A stretch of DNA of 64,000 nt from Scatomorpha sp964345235 (GTDB taxonomy: Bacteria > Bacillota > Clostridia > Oscillospirales > Oscillospiraceae). Position 1 is the stretch's first letter, and every line of letters starts with the position of its first letter. Under the pieces are notes generated by a model, which was not told the DNA's origin, did not search any database, and saw only the letters and a list, made by a program, of their open reading frames with translations. This document shows, one piece after another, positions 1-8,555 of this stretch. Location: the NCBI GenBank assembly GCA_964345235.1, contig CAYFQE010000003.1:1-64000 (forward strand). The letters are read 5' to 3'. The position numbers were made by a program, and so were the translations under genes.

Positions 1-90
1 ATTTCGAGTCAAGCTCGTTATGACCACTTCGATACCTGTCCAAATATCTCGCCCAAGGGCGCAGTAGGAATTATAGCTAAAAATGCCTAA
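1..90 (+). CDS. 3' end of an unidentified protein
   Basis: The first 29 codons visible are open in frame 1 and end at TAA 88-90; the tail reads YDHFDTCPNISPKGAVGI and then IAKNA. I do not recognise the family from so short a piece. The ordered composition and the stop just before the thiN terminus suggest the real C-terminus of a gene that begins outside the window. It converges with thiN, with 44 bases between the two stops. Confidence 0.45.
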   Translation: MSSQARYDHFDTCPNISPKGAVGIIAKNA

Positions 91-134
91 AAAGGCAAGA
101 TGCAAATGATAAAGTATTTAATCTAAGCTATTAT

Positions 135-794
135 TCAAAGCTTAGTGTATTTAGGAAACTCGTCCCCGGGGGAAAAATCCCAGTACACAAGTAAGGGTCC
201 ATCGGGCGAACTTATAACGGCTCCGCCCTCCGAACTGTTCGAAACGGCCAGCGTTTCGGTGGGGGAGAGTGTAGCATCCTCAAGTTCATAAAGACAGTTT
301 TTCACGCTGATGTTTTCAACCGTTCCGCAGAAAGGAAAGAGAGAAAGGTTCTCGATTTTCTTATTAGGAAAGCTCAAGGACGCTCCCATAATTGCGCTCA
401 TGCAAAAACCTGTGCCTATCATAAAGGCTCTAAGGCCGTTCTCTTCCGCCCAAAGCAGGGTCTCGAGGTTTGCAAGCGAGTGATCAAAACGCTTGCCGCC
501 CGTACAGCCGTATAAAAAAACTGTGTTAAAGCCGAGCTCCTTAGCTCTCATGAGAGCGTAGTGACTGTCGGTAAAGTCCTTTTTCACGGGAATACGCTCA
601 ACTTTGCTCCCGCTCGGCACAAAGCCCGCAGAGTCAAAATCGCCCAAAATAAGGTCGGGACTTATATTCAGCTTTTCAAGATGGAAAAGGCCCGCATCTG
701 CGGCGATTATGAAATCACCCTCGCGCGGCGTAAAGTATTTAGGGTCAAAGTCGGCGGCGGCCACAATGTGACAAACGGATTTTTTAAAATTCAT
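135..794 (-). CDS. thiN: thiamine pyrophosphokinase
   Basis: Converts thiamine and ATP to thiamine pyrophosphate and AMP in the cytosol. About 219 residues, the usual size. Visible motifs are the N-terminal AADAGLFHL and LILGDFDS segment (metal and diphosphate binding), the DFTDSHYAL segment, and GCTGGKRFDHSLAN, which binds thiamine in this family. Two in-frame ATGs lie 6 bases apart (800 and 794). A GGATAGG ribosome site sits 2 bases from the first and 8 from the second, so 794 is preferred. It is divergent from the ABC transporter operon starting at 906 and looks monocistronic. No TPP riboswitch is visible in the short upstream region. Confidence 0.93.
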   Translation of the reverse strand: MNFKKSVCHIVAAADFDPKYFTPREGDFIIAADAGLFHLEKLNISPDLILGDFDSAGFVPSGSKVERIPVKKDFTDSHYALMRAKELGFNTVFLYGCTGGKRFDHSLANLETLLWAEENGLRAFMIGTGFCMSAIMGASLSFPNKKIENLSLFPFCGTVENISVKNCLYELEDATLSPTETLAVSNSSEGGAVISSPDGPLLVYWDFSPGDEFPKYTKL

Positions 795-837
795 TTTCAT
801 AACCTATCCAAAAATTAAGAGAATTTCGCAGCAAATC

Positions 838-866
838 TTGTTACAAACGGAAATATGCTGTATTAT
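838..866 (+). promoter_or_regulatory. sigma-A-type promoter of the ABC transporter operon
   Basis: TTGTTA (838-843), a 17-base spacer, then TATTAT (861-866). Predicted start is about 873, giving a 5' leader of roughly 33 bases before the ATG at 906. The leader is too short for a purine riboswitch. Confidence 0.6.
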
Positions 867-905
867 ATTATAGAACTTGTAAAGACAAAAATAAAGGAGC
901 TTTTT

Positions 906-2438
906 ATGGAAGACTTTGTTGTATATATGAAGGATATCACAAAGAATTTTCCTGGTATTAAGGCCTGCGACAATGTGAGCCTCGGGCTGAGAAAGGGGGA
1001 AATCCATGCGCTCTTGGGGGAGAACGGAGCCGGAAAGTCCACACTTATGAGCATACTTTTCGGACTCTACAGCGCTGACAGCGGACAGATTTTCGTAAAC
1101 GGCGAAGAGCAGATTATAAAAAACCCCAATGACGCCAATGCGCTTGGCATAGGTATGGTGCATCAGCACTTCAGGCTTGTCGAGTGCTTTTCGGTTCTCG
1201 AAAATATCATACTGGGAAACGAGCCGCATAAATTCGGTTTTTTAGAAAAAAAAGATGCGCGCGAGAAAGTACTTAAGCTCTCTCGCGACTACGGACTTGA
1301 GATTGATCCCGATAAGCTCATCGAAGATGCCACAGTCGGCATGCAACAGAGAACGGAAATTCTCAAGATGCTCTACAGAGATAATGACATTTTGATTTTC
1401 GATGAGCCCACAGCCGTGCTTACGCCTCAAGAGATAAAAGAACTCATGGCCATCATGAAGAAAATGTGCGCCGAGGGAAAGAGCATTCTTTTCATCACGC
1501 ATAAATTGGCTGAGATAATGAGTGTTGCCGACAGAGTTACGGTTTTGCGCAAGGGCCAGTACATGGGTACCGTGAATGTAAAAGACACCACCAAGGAAGA
1601 GCTCAGCCGCATGATGCTCGGCCGCGACATAGAGTTTAAAATAGAAAAAAAAGAGCCCGAAATCGGCGATGTGGTCTTAAAGGTCGAAGACCTCTCCGTG
1701 CCCTCAGGAGAGCAAAAGCGAAACGATGCCGTCAAAAATGTCTCGTTCGAGGTGAGAGCGGGAGAAATAGTCTGCATTGCAGGCATCGACGGCAACGGCC
1801 AAACAGAGCTCATACACGGCATCAGCGGACTCTCGCCTATAAGCGGGGGCAAGATAGAGCTTTGCGGCGAGGATATAAGCCGAAGCAAAATTCGCGAGAG
1901 GTCAAAGCATGGAATGAGCCACATTCCCGAAGACAGGCACAAACATGGCCTGATTTTGGATTTCCAACTCCAGCAGAACCTTGCCCTTCAAACCTACTGG
2001 GCTGAGGATTTCCAAAAGAACGGCTTCATACAGTTCGATAAAGTTCGAGAATTTTCCGACAGCCTCATAGACCAATACGATATCCGCTCGGGCAGGGGAA
2101 GTGATTCAATTGTGCGCAAAATGTCGGGCGGCAACCAGCAAAAGGCAATAATTGCGCGAGAGGTAGACAAGGACCCAAGGCTTCTTCTTGCGGTACAGCC
2201 CACAAGAGGCTTGGATGTCGGCGCCATTGAGTTTATTCACAAAAAACTTATAGAGCGCCGAGACAACGGCGATGCCGTGCTTCTGGTCTCTCTTGAGCTC
2301 GAGGAAGTAGTCTCTCTGCCCGATAGAATTTTGGTCATGTACGAGGGCGAGATTGTGGCTAACCTCGACCCCAAGCAAGTCAGCATGGAAGAACTCGGTC
2401 TCTATATGGCTGGAGCCAAGAGAATGGAGGGATTTTAA
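906..2438 (+). CDS. ABC transporter ATPase, nucleoside/simple-sugar (NupO/YufO-like)
   Basis: Tandem ATPase of about 510 residues that energises import of nucleosides or simple sugars, with the two permeases that follow. The first nucleotide-binding domain has Walker A GENGAGKST, the MHQHFRL Q-loop region and ILIFDEPTA. The second has a Walker A-like GIDGNGQTE, signature MSGGNQQK and LLLAVQPTRGLD. The degenerate second Walker A is normal for this family. The start is ATG 906, preceded by AAAGGAGC (893-900); the frame is open further upstream but without a ribosome site. Similarity to the NupO/YufO group over RbsA comes from pairing with two dissimilar permeases. Substrate is inferred, not shown. 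Confidence 0.9.
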   Translation: MEDFVVYMKDITKNFPGIKACDNVSLGLRKGEIHALLGENGAGKSTLMSILFGLYSADSGQIFVNGEEQIIKNPNDANALGIGMVHQHFRLVECFSVLENIILGNEPHKFGFLEKKDAREKVLKLSRDYGLEIDPDKLIEDATVGMQQRTEILKMLYRDNDILIFDEPTAVLTPQEIKELMAIMKKMCAEGKSILFITHKLAEIMSVADRVTVLRKGQYMGTVNVKDTTKEELSRMMLGRDIEFKIEKKEPEIGDVVLKVEDLSVPSGEQKRNDAVKNVSFEVRAGEIVCIAGIDGNGQTELIHGISGLSPISGGKIELCGEDISRSKIRERSKHGMSHIPEDRHKHGLILDFQLQQNLALQTYWAEDFQKNGFIQFDKVREFSDSLIDQYDIRSGRGSDSIVRKMSGGNQQKAIIAREVDKDPRLLLAVQPTRGLDVGAIEFIHKKLIERRDNGDAVLLVSLELEEVVSLPDRILVMYEGEIVANLDPKQVSMEELGLYMAGAKRMEGF

Positions 2439-2439
2439 T

Positions 2440-3648
2440 ATGAAAAACAGCAGCAAGCACAGACTTGGCAACGAGAGCTTACTCAATGTGGGGGCCTCGG
2501 TGATTTGCGTAATCATAGGTCTTATAGTCGGCTTTCTGGCGCTCTGCGTTCTCAGCTACATCACTCTTTCCAAAACGGGAGAGGCAGGCCTTTCCAATGT
2601 TATAGCTCTGGCCTACGATTCTGGCATGAAGCAGATATTAAAAGGAGGCTTCTACCTGCCGCCCATGGGCATAGGCCGCGAGATAGTAACGGCCACAGCT
2701 CTCATCATGTGCGGTCTTTCTGTCAGCTTCGCCTTTAAAACAGGACTCTTCAATATAGGAGCGGCAGGTCAGTATTCTCTCGGAGCTTTCGGAGCGCTAG
2801 TCTGCGCCATAGTGCTAAAACTGCCTTGGCCGATCTGCCTTTTGGCCTCTGTAATATTCGGAGCGCTCTGGGGACTTATTCCCGGCGCATTAAAGGCCTA
2901 CCTCAACATAAACGAGGTAATTAGCTCAATTATGTTCAACTGGATAGGGCTTTACGGAATGAACACCATAATCTACGGCGCAGGTACAGGCGCAATGTAC
3001 GATGCAGCAACCACAAAGAGCTATGCTCTTAGAGTGGTAAACCCCACCGCGCTGATACCCGATTTTGGACTCGCCGCAGTTTTTAAAAACCGATCTTCAA
3101 CAATCGCCATTTTTATAGCCATATTCATGGCCTTTGTCATACACATACTAATGAATAAAACTGTTTTCGGCTTCGAGCTCAAGGGCGTAGGTTCAAACAG
3201 AAACGCCGCACGCTACGCCGGAATAGACGAAAAGAAGTCTATTATGCTTTCAATGATGATAGCGGGCGCTTTGGCAGGACTGGGTGGCGGTCTATACTAC
3301 CTCTCGGGTGCGGCGGAGTGGAGCCCTCTGGATTCCTCATCTCTTCCGTCTGTCGGCTTTGACGGAATCGCCGTTGCGCTTTTGGCGAGCTCCTCGCCCA
3401 TAGGCAACATTTTCTCGGCATTTCTGATATCGCATATAAAAACGGGCGGAAGTTTCATGAACGCCAATGTTTTCCCGCCCGAAATTGCAACCTTTATGTC
3501 AGGCATAATAATCTATCTCTGCGCCTTTGCTCTCTTGTTTAAGAGTGCGCTTATGAAACTTTTTGTCAAATCTCCTCAGGAGGAAGCGGAGGAAAAGGGA
3601 GAACCGCCGCAAACCCCTGTCTCGGAAGAAAGCGTAAAGGAGGCATAG
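2440..3648 (+). CDS. ABC transporter permease, NupP/YufP-like
   Basis: Inner-membrane permease of 402 residues, BPD_transp_2 type, with about ten hydrophobic helices. Family features are the GLFNIGAAGQYSLGAFGA segment and the NINEVISSIMFNWIGLYG loop, and a C-terminal glycine-rich segment GALAGLGGG before the last helices. The start is ATG 2440, one base after the ATPase stop, with GGAGG at 2426-2430. The C-terminal tail is acidic and proline-rich. It pairs with the next permease to form a heterodimeric channel. Probable substrates are nucleosides, by analogy with NupOPQ. Confidence 0.88.
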   Translation: MKNSSKHRLGNESLLNVGASVICVIIGLIVGFLALCVLSYITLSKTGEAGLSNVIALAYDSGMKQILKGGFYLPPMGIGREIVTATALIMCGLSVSFAFKTGLFNIGAAGQYSLGAFGALVCAIVLKLPWPICLLASVIFGALWGLIPGALKAYLNINEVISSIMFNWIGLYGMNTIIYGAGTGAMYDAATTKSYALRVVNPTALIPDFGLAAVFKNRSSTIAIFIAIFMAFVIHILMNKTVFGFELKGVGSNRNAARYAGIDEKKSIMLSMMIAGALAGLGGGLYYLSGAAEWSPLDSSSLPSVGFDGIAVALLASSSPIGNIFSAFLISHIKTGGSFMNANVFPPEIATFMSGIIIYLCAFALLFKSALMKLFVKSPQEEAEEKGEPPQTPVSEESVKEA

Positions 3649-3652
3649 TAAA

Positions 3653-4570
3653 ATGCTGTTACTTCTTAAATATACACTGCTCTATTCAACTGTGCTTATG
3701 CTAGTTGCGTTGGGCGGAATGTTCTCAGAGCGCTCAGGCATAATAAACATAGCTCTCGAGGGCATCATGGTAATAGGCGGACTTTGCGGAGCCATATTCA
3801 TAGGTTTTATGCCTCCGGGAAGCTCAGCTCTTATGATAGTGCTATGCTCAACTTTGGCGGCTGCTGTTGCGGGAGCAATATTTTCCTCGCTTCTGGCTTT
3901 TGCCTCGGTAAACTTAAAGGCCGACCAGACAATAGGCGGCACGGCGCTAAACCTCTTGGCGGTTGCAATTGCCGTTGTCGTTGCCAAAAGAGTTTCGGGA
4001 GTTCAGGGCTCAAAATTCAGTTACTCAAACTCGGCATTTCTGATGAACATAGGGCCCGTTTCGCTAAACGCCTTCTTTTTCATCGGAATTATAATACTCA
4101 TTATATCCTATATAGTGCTCTATAAAACACGCTTCGGTCTGCGCCTTCGCTCCTGCGGCGAAAACCCCCAAGCGGCGGACTTTGTGGGCATCAATGTCTA
4201 CGGACTGCGCTGGGCGGGCGTATTAATCTCGGGAGTTCTGGGCGGCATAGGCGGACTTGCCTACATTGTGCCTCCGGTACAAACTTGGAACTTCGAGGTC
4301 GGCGTTTCGGGCATGGGCTTTTTGGCTCTTGCGGTTATGATTTTCGGCGAGTGGAAACCCTTTAGAATTCTGTTTGCCGCAATCTTCTTCTCGGTGTTCA
4401 GAGCGCTTGCCAACATCGCAGACTCCACCTTTATTCAGGTTCTGGGCTGGCCCAAAGAGATTTACAACATGATGCCATTCATAGCGTCTATGGTAATTTT
4501 AGCCTTCAGCTCTAAAAAATCAAAGGCGCCCAAGGCCGAAGGCATACCCTACGACAAGAGCTCGAGATAA
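3653..4570 (+). CDS. ABC transporter permease, NupQ/YufQ-like
   Basis: Second permease of the importer, 305 residues and mostly hydrophobic. It shows the family opening SERSGIINIALEGIMVIGG and the ALNLLAVAIAV and SGVLGGIGGLAY helices. The ribosome site AAAGGAGG (3636-3643) lies inside the end of the previous gene, and ATG 3653 is 4 bases after that stop. The operon ends here. No BmpA-type substrate-binding lipoprotein is present on either side, although these importers need one, so it must be encoded elsewhere. Confidence 0.88.
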   Translation: MLLLLKYTLLYSTVLMLVALGGMFSERSGIINIALEGIMVIGGLCGAIFIGFMPPGSSALMIVLCSTLAAAVAGAIFSSLLAFASVNLKADQTIGGTALNLLAVAIAVVVAKRVSGVQGSKFSYSNSAFLMNIGPVSLNAFFFIGIIILIISYIVLYKTRFGLRLRSCGENPQAADFVGINVYGLRWAGVLISGVLGGIGGLAYIVPPVQTWNFEVGVSGMGFLALAVMIFGEWKPFRILFAAIFFSVFRALANIADSTFIQVLGWPKEIYNMMPFIASMVILAFSSKKSKAPKAEGIPYDKSSR

Positions 4571-4592
4571 AAGCTATAAAATTTGCGACAAT

Positions 4593-4652
4593 CCCATGCC
4601 CGCCCTGTGTAAGGGCGGGTGTCACGACGTAAGCCGTGACGGGAGGGTTGAC
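4593..4652 (+). repeat. dispersed intergenic repeat, copy 1
   Basis: A 60-base element made of two hairpins: CCGCCC/GGGCGG around 4600-4619, and GTCACG/CGTGAC around 4621-4640, ending GGGAGGGTTGAC. Near-identical units lie at 51307-51366 and 52865-52919 in the same orientation. It occupies the 300-base gene-free stretch 4571-4870, which otherwise holds only two terminator hairpins. Confidence 0.8.
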
Positions 4653-4757
4653 TAAAATGTAAAGCATATTGAGTTGCGAGTTTATTTGAAATACAGCTTC
4701 AATTCTTAAGTCAACATCGTTTTCCAAAACTTATAGAAATCGTTTCTTGTGAGCAAC

Positions 4758-4787
4758 AACCCCTCAGCCAAAAACCTGGGGTTTTTG
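4758..4787 (+). terminator. possible terminator of the ABC transporter operon
   Basis: AACCCC (4758-4763) pairs with GGGGTT (4778-4783), followed by TTTT. The stem is short and lies about 190 bases after the last stop, beyond the dispersed repeat, so it may only back up termination. Confidence 0.4.
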
Positions 4788-4827
4788 CCAGCTCCCCTTG
4801 CACAGGCGGAGCCAAGAAAAAAGGTAA

Positions 4828-4854
4828 AGCCCGAGGTTGCAAAAACCTCGGGCT
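4828..4854 (-). terminator. terminator after mnmE
   Basis: An 11-base stem AGCCCGAGGTT/AACCTCGGGCT lies 17 bases after the mnmE stop. T-rich sequence on both sides suggests it can act in both directions. Confidence 0.7.
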
Positions 4855-4870
4855 CAAGTTTTTATTTTAC

Positions 4871-6238
4871 TTATTTTCCCACACAGAATCTCGAGAAAAT
4901 TCCGCTTATAATGTCGTCTTTAACGCTCTTTCCCAAAACCGCAGAGAGGGCTTCCATTGAGCGCTCAATCTCCGAGAGGACAAGGTCGGGTGGAAGAGAA
5001 TCCTCCATAGCTTCTTTGGCGGCGTTTAAGGCATCCAAGGCTGTCCTTGTGCATTCTGCCTGCCTCATGTTGGTGAGTATCTCGCCTGCGGGCACCTTGG
5101 GCAGGGGGAAAAGCTCCTCAATGGCTTTTTGCAGTTCGTCAAGACCCTCACCACTCTTGGAGCTCAGGCTCACAGTTTTTTGGAATATATCGGGCAAGTC
5201 GCTCTCATCGATATTTTGCGGCAGGTCGCTCTTGTTAATAACGGCAAGGCGCAGGGGCGCTTTGCGGCAAAGCTCAATGAGCTGAAGATCCTCGTCGGTT
5301 AAGCTCTCGGCGCCGTCGAACACGGCTATAACAAGCTCGGCGTTCTCGGCGGCTTCATGACTGCGGCTTACACCCAGCTGTTCCACAGGGTCGTCCGACT
5401 TTCTGAGGCCTGCGGTGTCCGTAAGCCTCAGAATAAGGCTGCCGAGCTTAACCTTTTCTTCAATAGTATCTCTGGTTGTTCCGGGAATGTTGGTCACAAT
5501 AGCCCGCTCAAATCCCAAGAGCCTGTTTAAAAGCGAGGATTTGCCGGCATTTGGCCTGCCGATTATGGCGGCCTTTATGCCGTTTTTCATTATCTTTCCG
5601 CGCTCAAAACTGCCTAAAAGTCTTTCAAGCTCGAAAGCTGCGAGTGAAAGCTTGTCTTTGTATTCTTCCAACAAAAAAGGCTCGATATCCTCATCGGGAT
5701 AGTCAACAAAGGCAAAATAGTGCGAGCAAATTTCCGAGAGCGAAGAGTATATGTCGTTTATTTTGCGCATTACCGCTCCGCCCAGCTGAGAAACGGCGTT
5801 CTTGGCAAACTCTTCCGTTTCGGCATCAATAAGGTCTATGACCGCCTCGGCGGAGCTTAAATCCATCTTGCCGTTTATAAAGGCGCGTTTTGTAAACTCT
5901 CCGGGCAAAGCCTGCCTTGCGCCAAGCTTAAAAAGCTCCTCCAAACAGAGCCTCATTGCCACGGGTGAGCCGTGCATGTTCACCTCGGCGCAGTCCTCTC
6001 CGGTGTAGGAGTGCGGAGCCCTGAACAAGGAGCAAAGACAAATATCTATAAGCTCTCCGCCGGTTGTTTTAAGATTTCCGTAAACTAGCTCTTTGTCTTT
6101 CGCCGAAGAGAGCTTTTTTCCGCTAAAAGGGAAGAAAAGCTCATCTAAAATTTCAATCGTTCTATCGCCCGATATTCTCACTATTCCAATTGCGGAAACT
6201 TCTTTTCCGCTGGCAATTGCAGCAATTGTGTCCGACAT
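4871..6238 (-). CDS. mnmE: tRNA-5-carboxymethylaminomethyl-U34 GTPase MnmE
   Basis: With MnmG, this GTPase installs the (carboxymethyl)aminomethyl group at wobble U34 of tRNAs. 455 residues, full length. The N-terminal folate-binding domain starts MSDTIAAIAS and includes GEFTKRAFINGKMDL. The G domain carries GRPNAGKSSLLN (G1), PGTTRDT (G2), DTAGL (G3) and NKSD (G4), at about residues 227-345. The C-terminus ends FCVGK, the family cysteine motif (usually C-I/V-G-K). In many Firmicutes mnmE directly follows khpB; here khpB is 10 kb away, so the block has been split. It lies 76 bases downstream of rex, on the same strand. Confidence 0.96.
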   Translation of the reverse strand: MSDTIAAIASGKEVSAIGIVRISGDRTIEILDELFFPFSGKKLSSAKDKELVYGNLKTTGGELIDICLCSLFRAPHSYTGEDCAEVNMHGSPVAMRLCLEELFKLGARQALPGEFTKRAFINGKMDLSSAEAVIDLIDAETEEFAKNAVSQLGGAVMRKINDIYSSLSEICSHYFAFVDYPDEDIEPFLLEEYKDKLSLAAFELERLLGSFERGKIMKNGIKAAIIGRPNAGKSSLLNRLLGFERAIVTNIPGTTRDTIEEKVKLGSLILRLTDTAGLRKSDDPVEQLGVSRSHEAAENAELVIAVFDGAESLTDEDLQLIELCRKAPLRLAVINKSDLPQNIDESDLPDIFQKTVSLSSKSGEGLDELQKAIEELFPLPKVPAGEILTNMRQAECTRTALDALNAAKEAMEDSLPPDLVLSEIERSMEALSAVLGKSVKDDIISGIFSRFCVGK

Positions 6239-6314
6239 AATAACCTCAAAGACCGTATTAAAGAAGATATAAAATCTGCCCGCACAAGTTGCGAGCAGAA
6301 TTTGATTTTTATTG

Positions 6315-7010
6315 TTATTTTTTTGCGCTCGTTTTCTTATCCATTCGACTTGCCTTCTCTGCCTTTAATGACTCTTGGTCAATGCTCTCGGCCAGGTAAT
6401 AGCCCATAGAAAGGAGGCTGTCGGAGAAGTGGATGTCCTCAACAACAATGTCGTCCTCGTCGAGTTCGAGCTCGATGTTCGTAAAGTTCCAAATAGACTT
6501 GATTCCGTAAGACATCAGATTTGCAGCTATTTTTTTAGCGCTCGGCTTCTGAACGCAGAGCACGGCAGCATCGACTTGTTCGGCTTTTATACGCTCTTCA
6601 AGTCCGTCTGCATGTTCAATCTCAACGCCGTTTATAACCTTGCCGACGACATCGGGTCTAATGTCGAAAGCGCCAACCAGTTTAAAGCCGTATTGCTCAA
6701 AACAGAAACTTTCCAAAAGGGCGCGGCCAATGTTGCCGACACCGACAGCAATCATCTTGAAATTTCTGTCCATTCCCAGAATAGAGGCAATCTCGGCGCG
6801 AAGACCGAGTACATTATATCCGTAGCCCTGCTGACCAAACTCGCCGAAACAGCTGAAATCCTGCCTAATCTGTGAAGAGGTCAGCCTCATTTTTTCGCCC
6901 AGCTCCTTCGAGGAGATGCGCTCCACGCCGGCGGCGGCGAGGTCGTCAAGACGACGGAGATACCTTGGCAAGCGTCGAATGACGTTGTTCGAAATCTTTA
7001 CATGTTTCAC
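6315..7010 (-). CDS. rex: redox-sensing transcriptional repressor Rex
   Basis: Homodimeric repressor that senses the NADH/NAD+ ratio and controls fermentation genes. The N-terminal winged helix (residues about 1-75) includes NNVIRRLPRYLRRL and the recognition segment LTSSQIRQDFS. The Rossmann fold has VGVGNIGRAL, followed by GAFDIRPDVVG. The lysine-rich tail is longer than usual. The frame opens at TTG 7022, but GTG 7010 has GGGTGA just upstream and gives the typical Rex N-terminus, so 7010 is chosen. No clear Rex box (TTGTGAAN6TTCACAA-like) was seen at its own promoter. Confidence 0.94.
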   Translation of the reverse strand: MKHVKISNNVIRRLPRYLRRLDDLAAAGVERISSKELGEKMRLTSSQIRQDFSCFGEFGQQGYGYNVLGLRAEIASILGMDRNFKMIAVGVGNIGRALLESFCFEQYGFKLVGAFDIRPDVVGKVINGVEIEHADGLEERIKAEQVDAAVLCVQKPSAKKIAANLMSYGIKSIWNFTNIELELDEDDIVVEDIHFSDSLLSMGYYLAESIDQESLKAEKASRMDKKTSAKK

Positions 7011-7130
7011 AATTTCACCCAATCCATGAATTATAAATTCCGCTAAAGCGGTAATAAGCGTGAAGATATATTAGCACAATTTTAACGAGCTTTCAAGAAT
7101 CCAATAGTAAAATAGCAGGTTTTAGACTCC

Positions 7131-7952
7131 CTATGAGCGCAAGTTTAAACCAAAAAGCTCTCTCATCAGCTCAAAAAAGCTTTTATCTATGCAAATTGAC
7201 GAGCCAAAATCCTCGGAATAAATATAAAAATATGTATCTTCTATGTAAACATTCAGTCTAAAATCCGAGTTTTCGGCCTCAAAAACAATCTCGAAGTCGG
7301 GCTTGAAAGTCTCTTTTTTCTCATCTTCATGAGCTTCCGAGAGCAGAGCGCCGATTAGTTTTGCGCCGTCTGTGTCTTCGAAAACAAAATTCCCCAAAGA
7401 GTCGTAAAGCCTGAAAACGGGATTTTCAGCCGAAATATCGCTTAGCTTAACTTTAAGGCTCGACCCAAATCTGCTCTCTTCCGTGCCGCTCCCTGCCTCC
7501 GAGGCTGCAGCGTAGTCAAAAGCCTTCATCTCGTCTTTGTTCTCGTTGGCGGATTCTTCCGGGGCCATTTGCGGAGCTGCCGCCATATCCGCCGACTTCG
7601 CGCCTCCGCCCATTCTCGGTAACGAGAATAGCGCCGTAATCATGACGAGGGCAAGACAGGCGGCCAGTGCCAGACTCTTTTTATTAAAGAACTTTATAAG
7701 CCTGTTTTCTTTTTTCTCTTCTTCAAAAGACTCAAAAGAGAGTTTGCCCATAAGCTTTTCGGCAAAGTCAGGCGAGGGTATTTCATTTGCAATCGGAAGA
7801 CTTCCCGAGAGCTTTTTCACAAAGGCAAGGTGCTCGGCGCAGTCCGGGCAGGCTTCAAGGTGGAGCATGAGCTCTTTTTCTTCGGTCTCACTCAGTTCTC
7901 CGTCAACATATTCGGAGATCATAATTTCATATTTTTCGTGTAGCAAGCTCAT
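7131..7952 (-). CDS. anti-sigma factor with zinc-finger (ZAS) domain
   Basis: Membrane-anchored inhibitor of the ECF sigma factor encoded just upstream. The cytoplasmic N-terminus has the ZAS motif HLEACPDC (H-x3-C-x2-C) at about residues 30-37. One membrane helix follows at about residues 90-112 (LALAACLALVMITALF), then an extracytoplasmic part of about 160 residues with an acidic, alanine-rich linker and an unrecognised globular domain that probably senses the signal. ATG 7952 follows the very strong site GGGGGAGG, 9 bases after the sigma stop, so the pair is made together. The signal and regulon are unknown. Confidence 0.88.
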   Translation of the reverse strand: MSLLHEKYEIMISEYVDGELSETEEKELMLHLEACPDCAEHLAFVKKLSGSLPIANEIPSPDFAEKLMGKLSFESFEEEKKENRLIKFFNKKSLALAACLALVMITALFSLPRMGGGAKSADMAAAPQMAPEESANENKDEMKAFDYAAASEAGSGTEESRFGSSLKVKLSDISAENPVFRLYDSLGNFVFEDTDGAKLIGALLSEAHEDEKKETFKPDFEIVFEAENSDFRLNVYIEDTYFYIYSEDFGSSICIDKSFFELMRELFGLNLRS

Positions 7953-7961
7953 CACCTCCCC

Positions 7962-8549
7962 CTAATCATTTGACGAAATATAATCGTCAAAGTTCCCGGA
8001 TTTAAGAAGTTCCGATTTAATAAACCCGCGCGCTCGCGCAATTCTCGATTTAACCGTGCCCTCTTTTATGCCCAGAACTTTCGCAATCTCGGCATAACTG
8101 AGGTCAAAGTTTTCTCTAAGCAAAAAAGCCTCTTTAAACTCTTCGGGAAGATTTTCTATTGCCTTTGAGATAAGCTCTTTTGTCACCGAGCTCTCTAAAC
8201 TTTCAAAAGGCGAGGGAGTATCGGATTTAAAATCGCCGCCCTCTTCCATAAAAGCGTCCATAGAGAAGGAATCTATCTTTTTCTTCCTGTAGAAGTCTGC
8301 GCAGAGATTTTTAGAAATCGCAATAAGCCAAGAGCGCAGGCTAGCCTCGGCTCTAAACGAAGACATAGATTTAAAAGCCCTCAAGAAGCTCTCTTGGGCT
8401 ATGTCCTCGGCATCCTCCCGCGAGGGAAGCCGCGACAGGCAATACGAAAACACAAGTCGCTGATTTTCGAGCACAAACTGCTCAAAAGCGCCTCTGTCGC
8501 CGGCTTTAAGCCTGTTTATAAATTCTCTCTCGTCAGTGTCAGCGTTAAT
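7962..8549 (-). CDS. ECF-type RNA polymerase sigma factor, probable AUU start
   Basis: Region 2 contains EDAEDIAQESFLRAFKS and SLRSWLIAISKNLCADFYRKKK. Region 4 contains LSYAEIAKVLGIKEGTVKSRIARAR. The first ATG/GTG-type start (GTG 8474) would remove the first helix of region 2. The same frame is open back to the dus stop (8556-8558) and encodes NADTDEREFINRLKAGDRGAF, the standard ECF opening. The only plausible initiator there is ATT 8549-8547, 6 bases after GAGGTAG, which overlaps the dus stop. A rare AUU start is therefore proposed. About 195 residues. Cotranscribed with its anti-sigma factor and probably with dus. Confidence 0.85.
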   Translation of the reverse strand: MNADTDEREFINRLKAGDRGAFEQFVLENQRLVFSYCLSRLPSREDAEDIAQESFLRAFKSMSSFRAEASLRSWLIAISKNLCADFYRKKKIDSFSMDAFMEEGGDFKSDTPSPFESLESSVTKELISKAIENLPEEFKEAFLLRENFDLSYAEIAKVLGIKEGTVKSRIARARGFIKSELLKSGNFDDYISSND

Positions 8550-8555
8550 TGTTTT

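Noticed and set aside
801..905. Purine or TPP riboswitch between thiN and the ABC operon
   Set aside because: The promoter leaves only about 33 bases of leader on the plus side and no conserved TPP or purine core is seen.
4795..4815. Another copy of the dispersed repeat
   Set aside because: Only CTCCCCTTGCACAGG resembles the first hairpin; the rest is missing.
6239..6314. Terminator between rex and mnmE
   Set aside because: The CTGC..GCAG hairpin has mismatches and no clear U-run, so readthrough is as likely.
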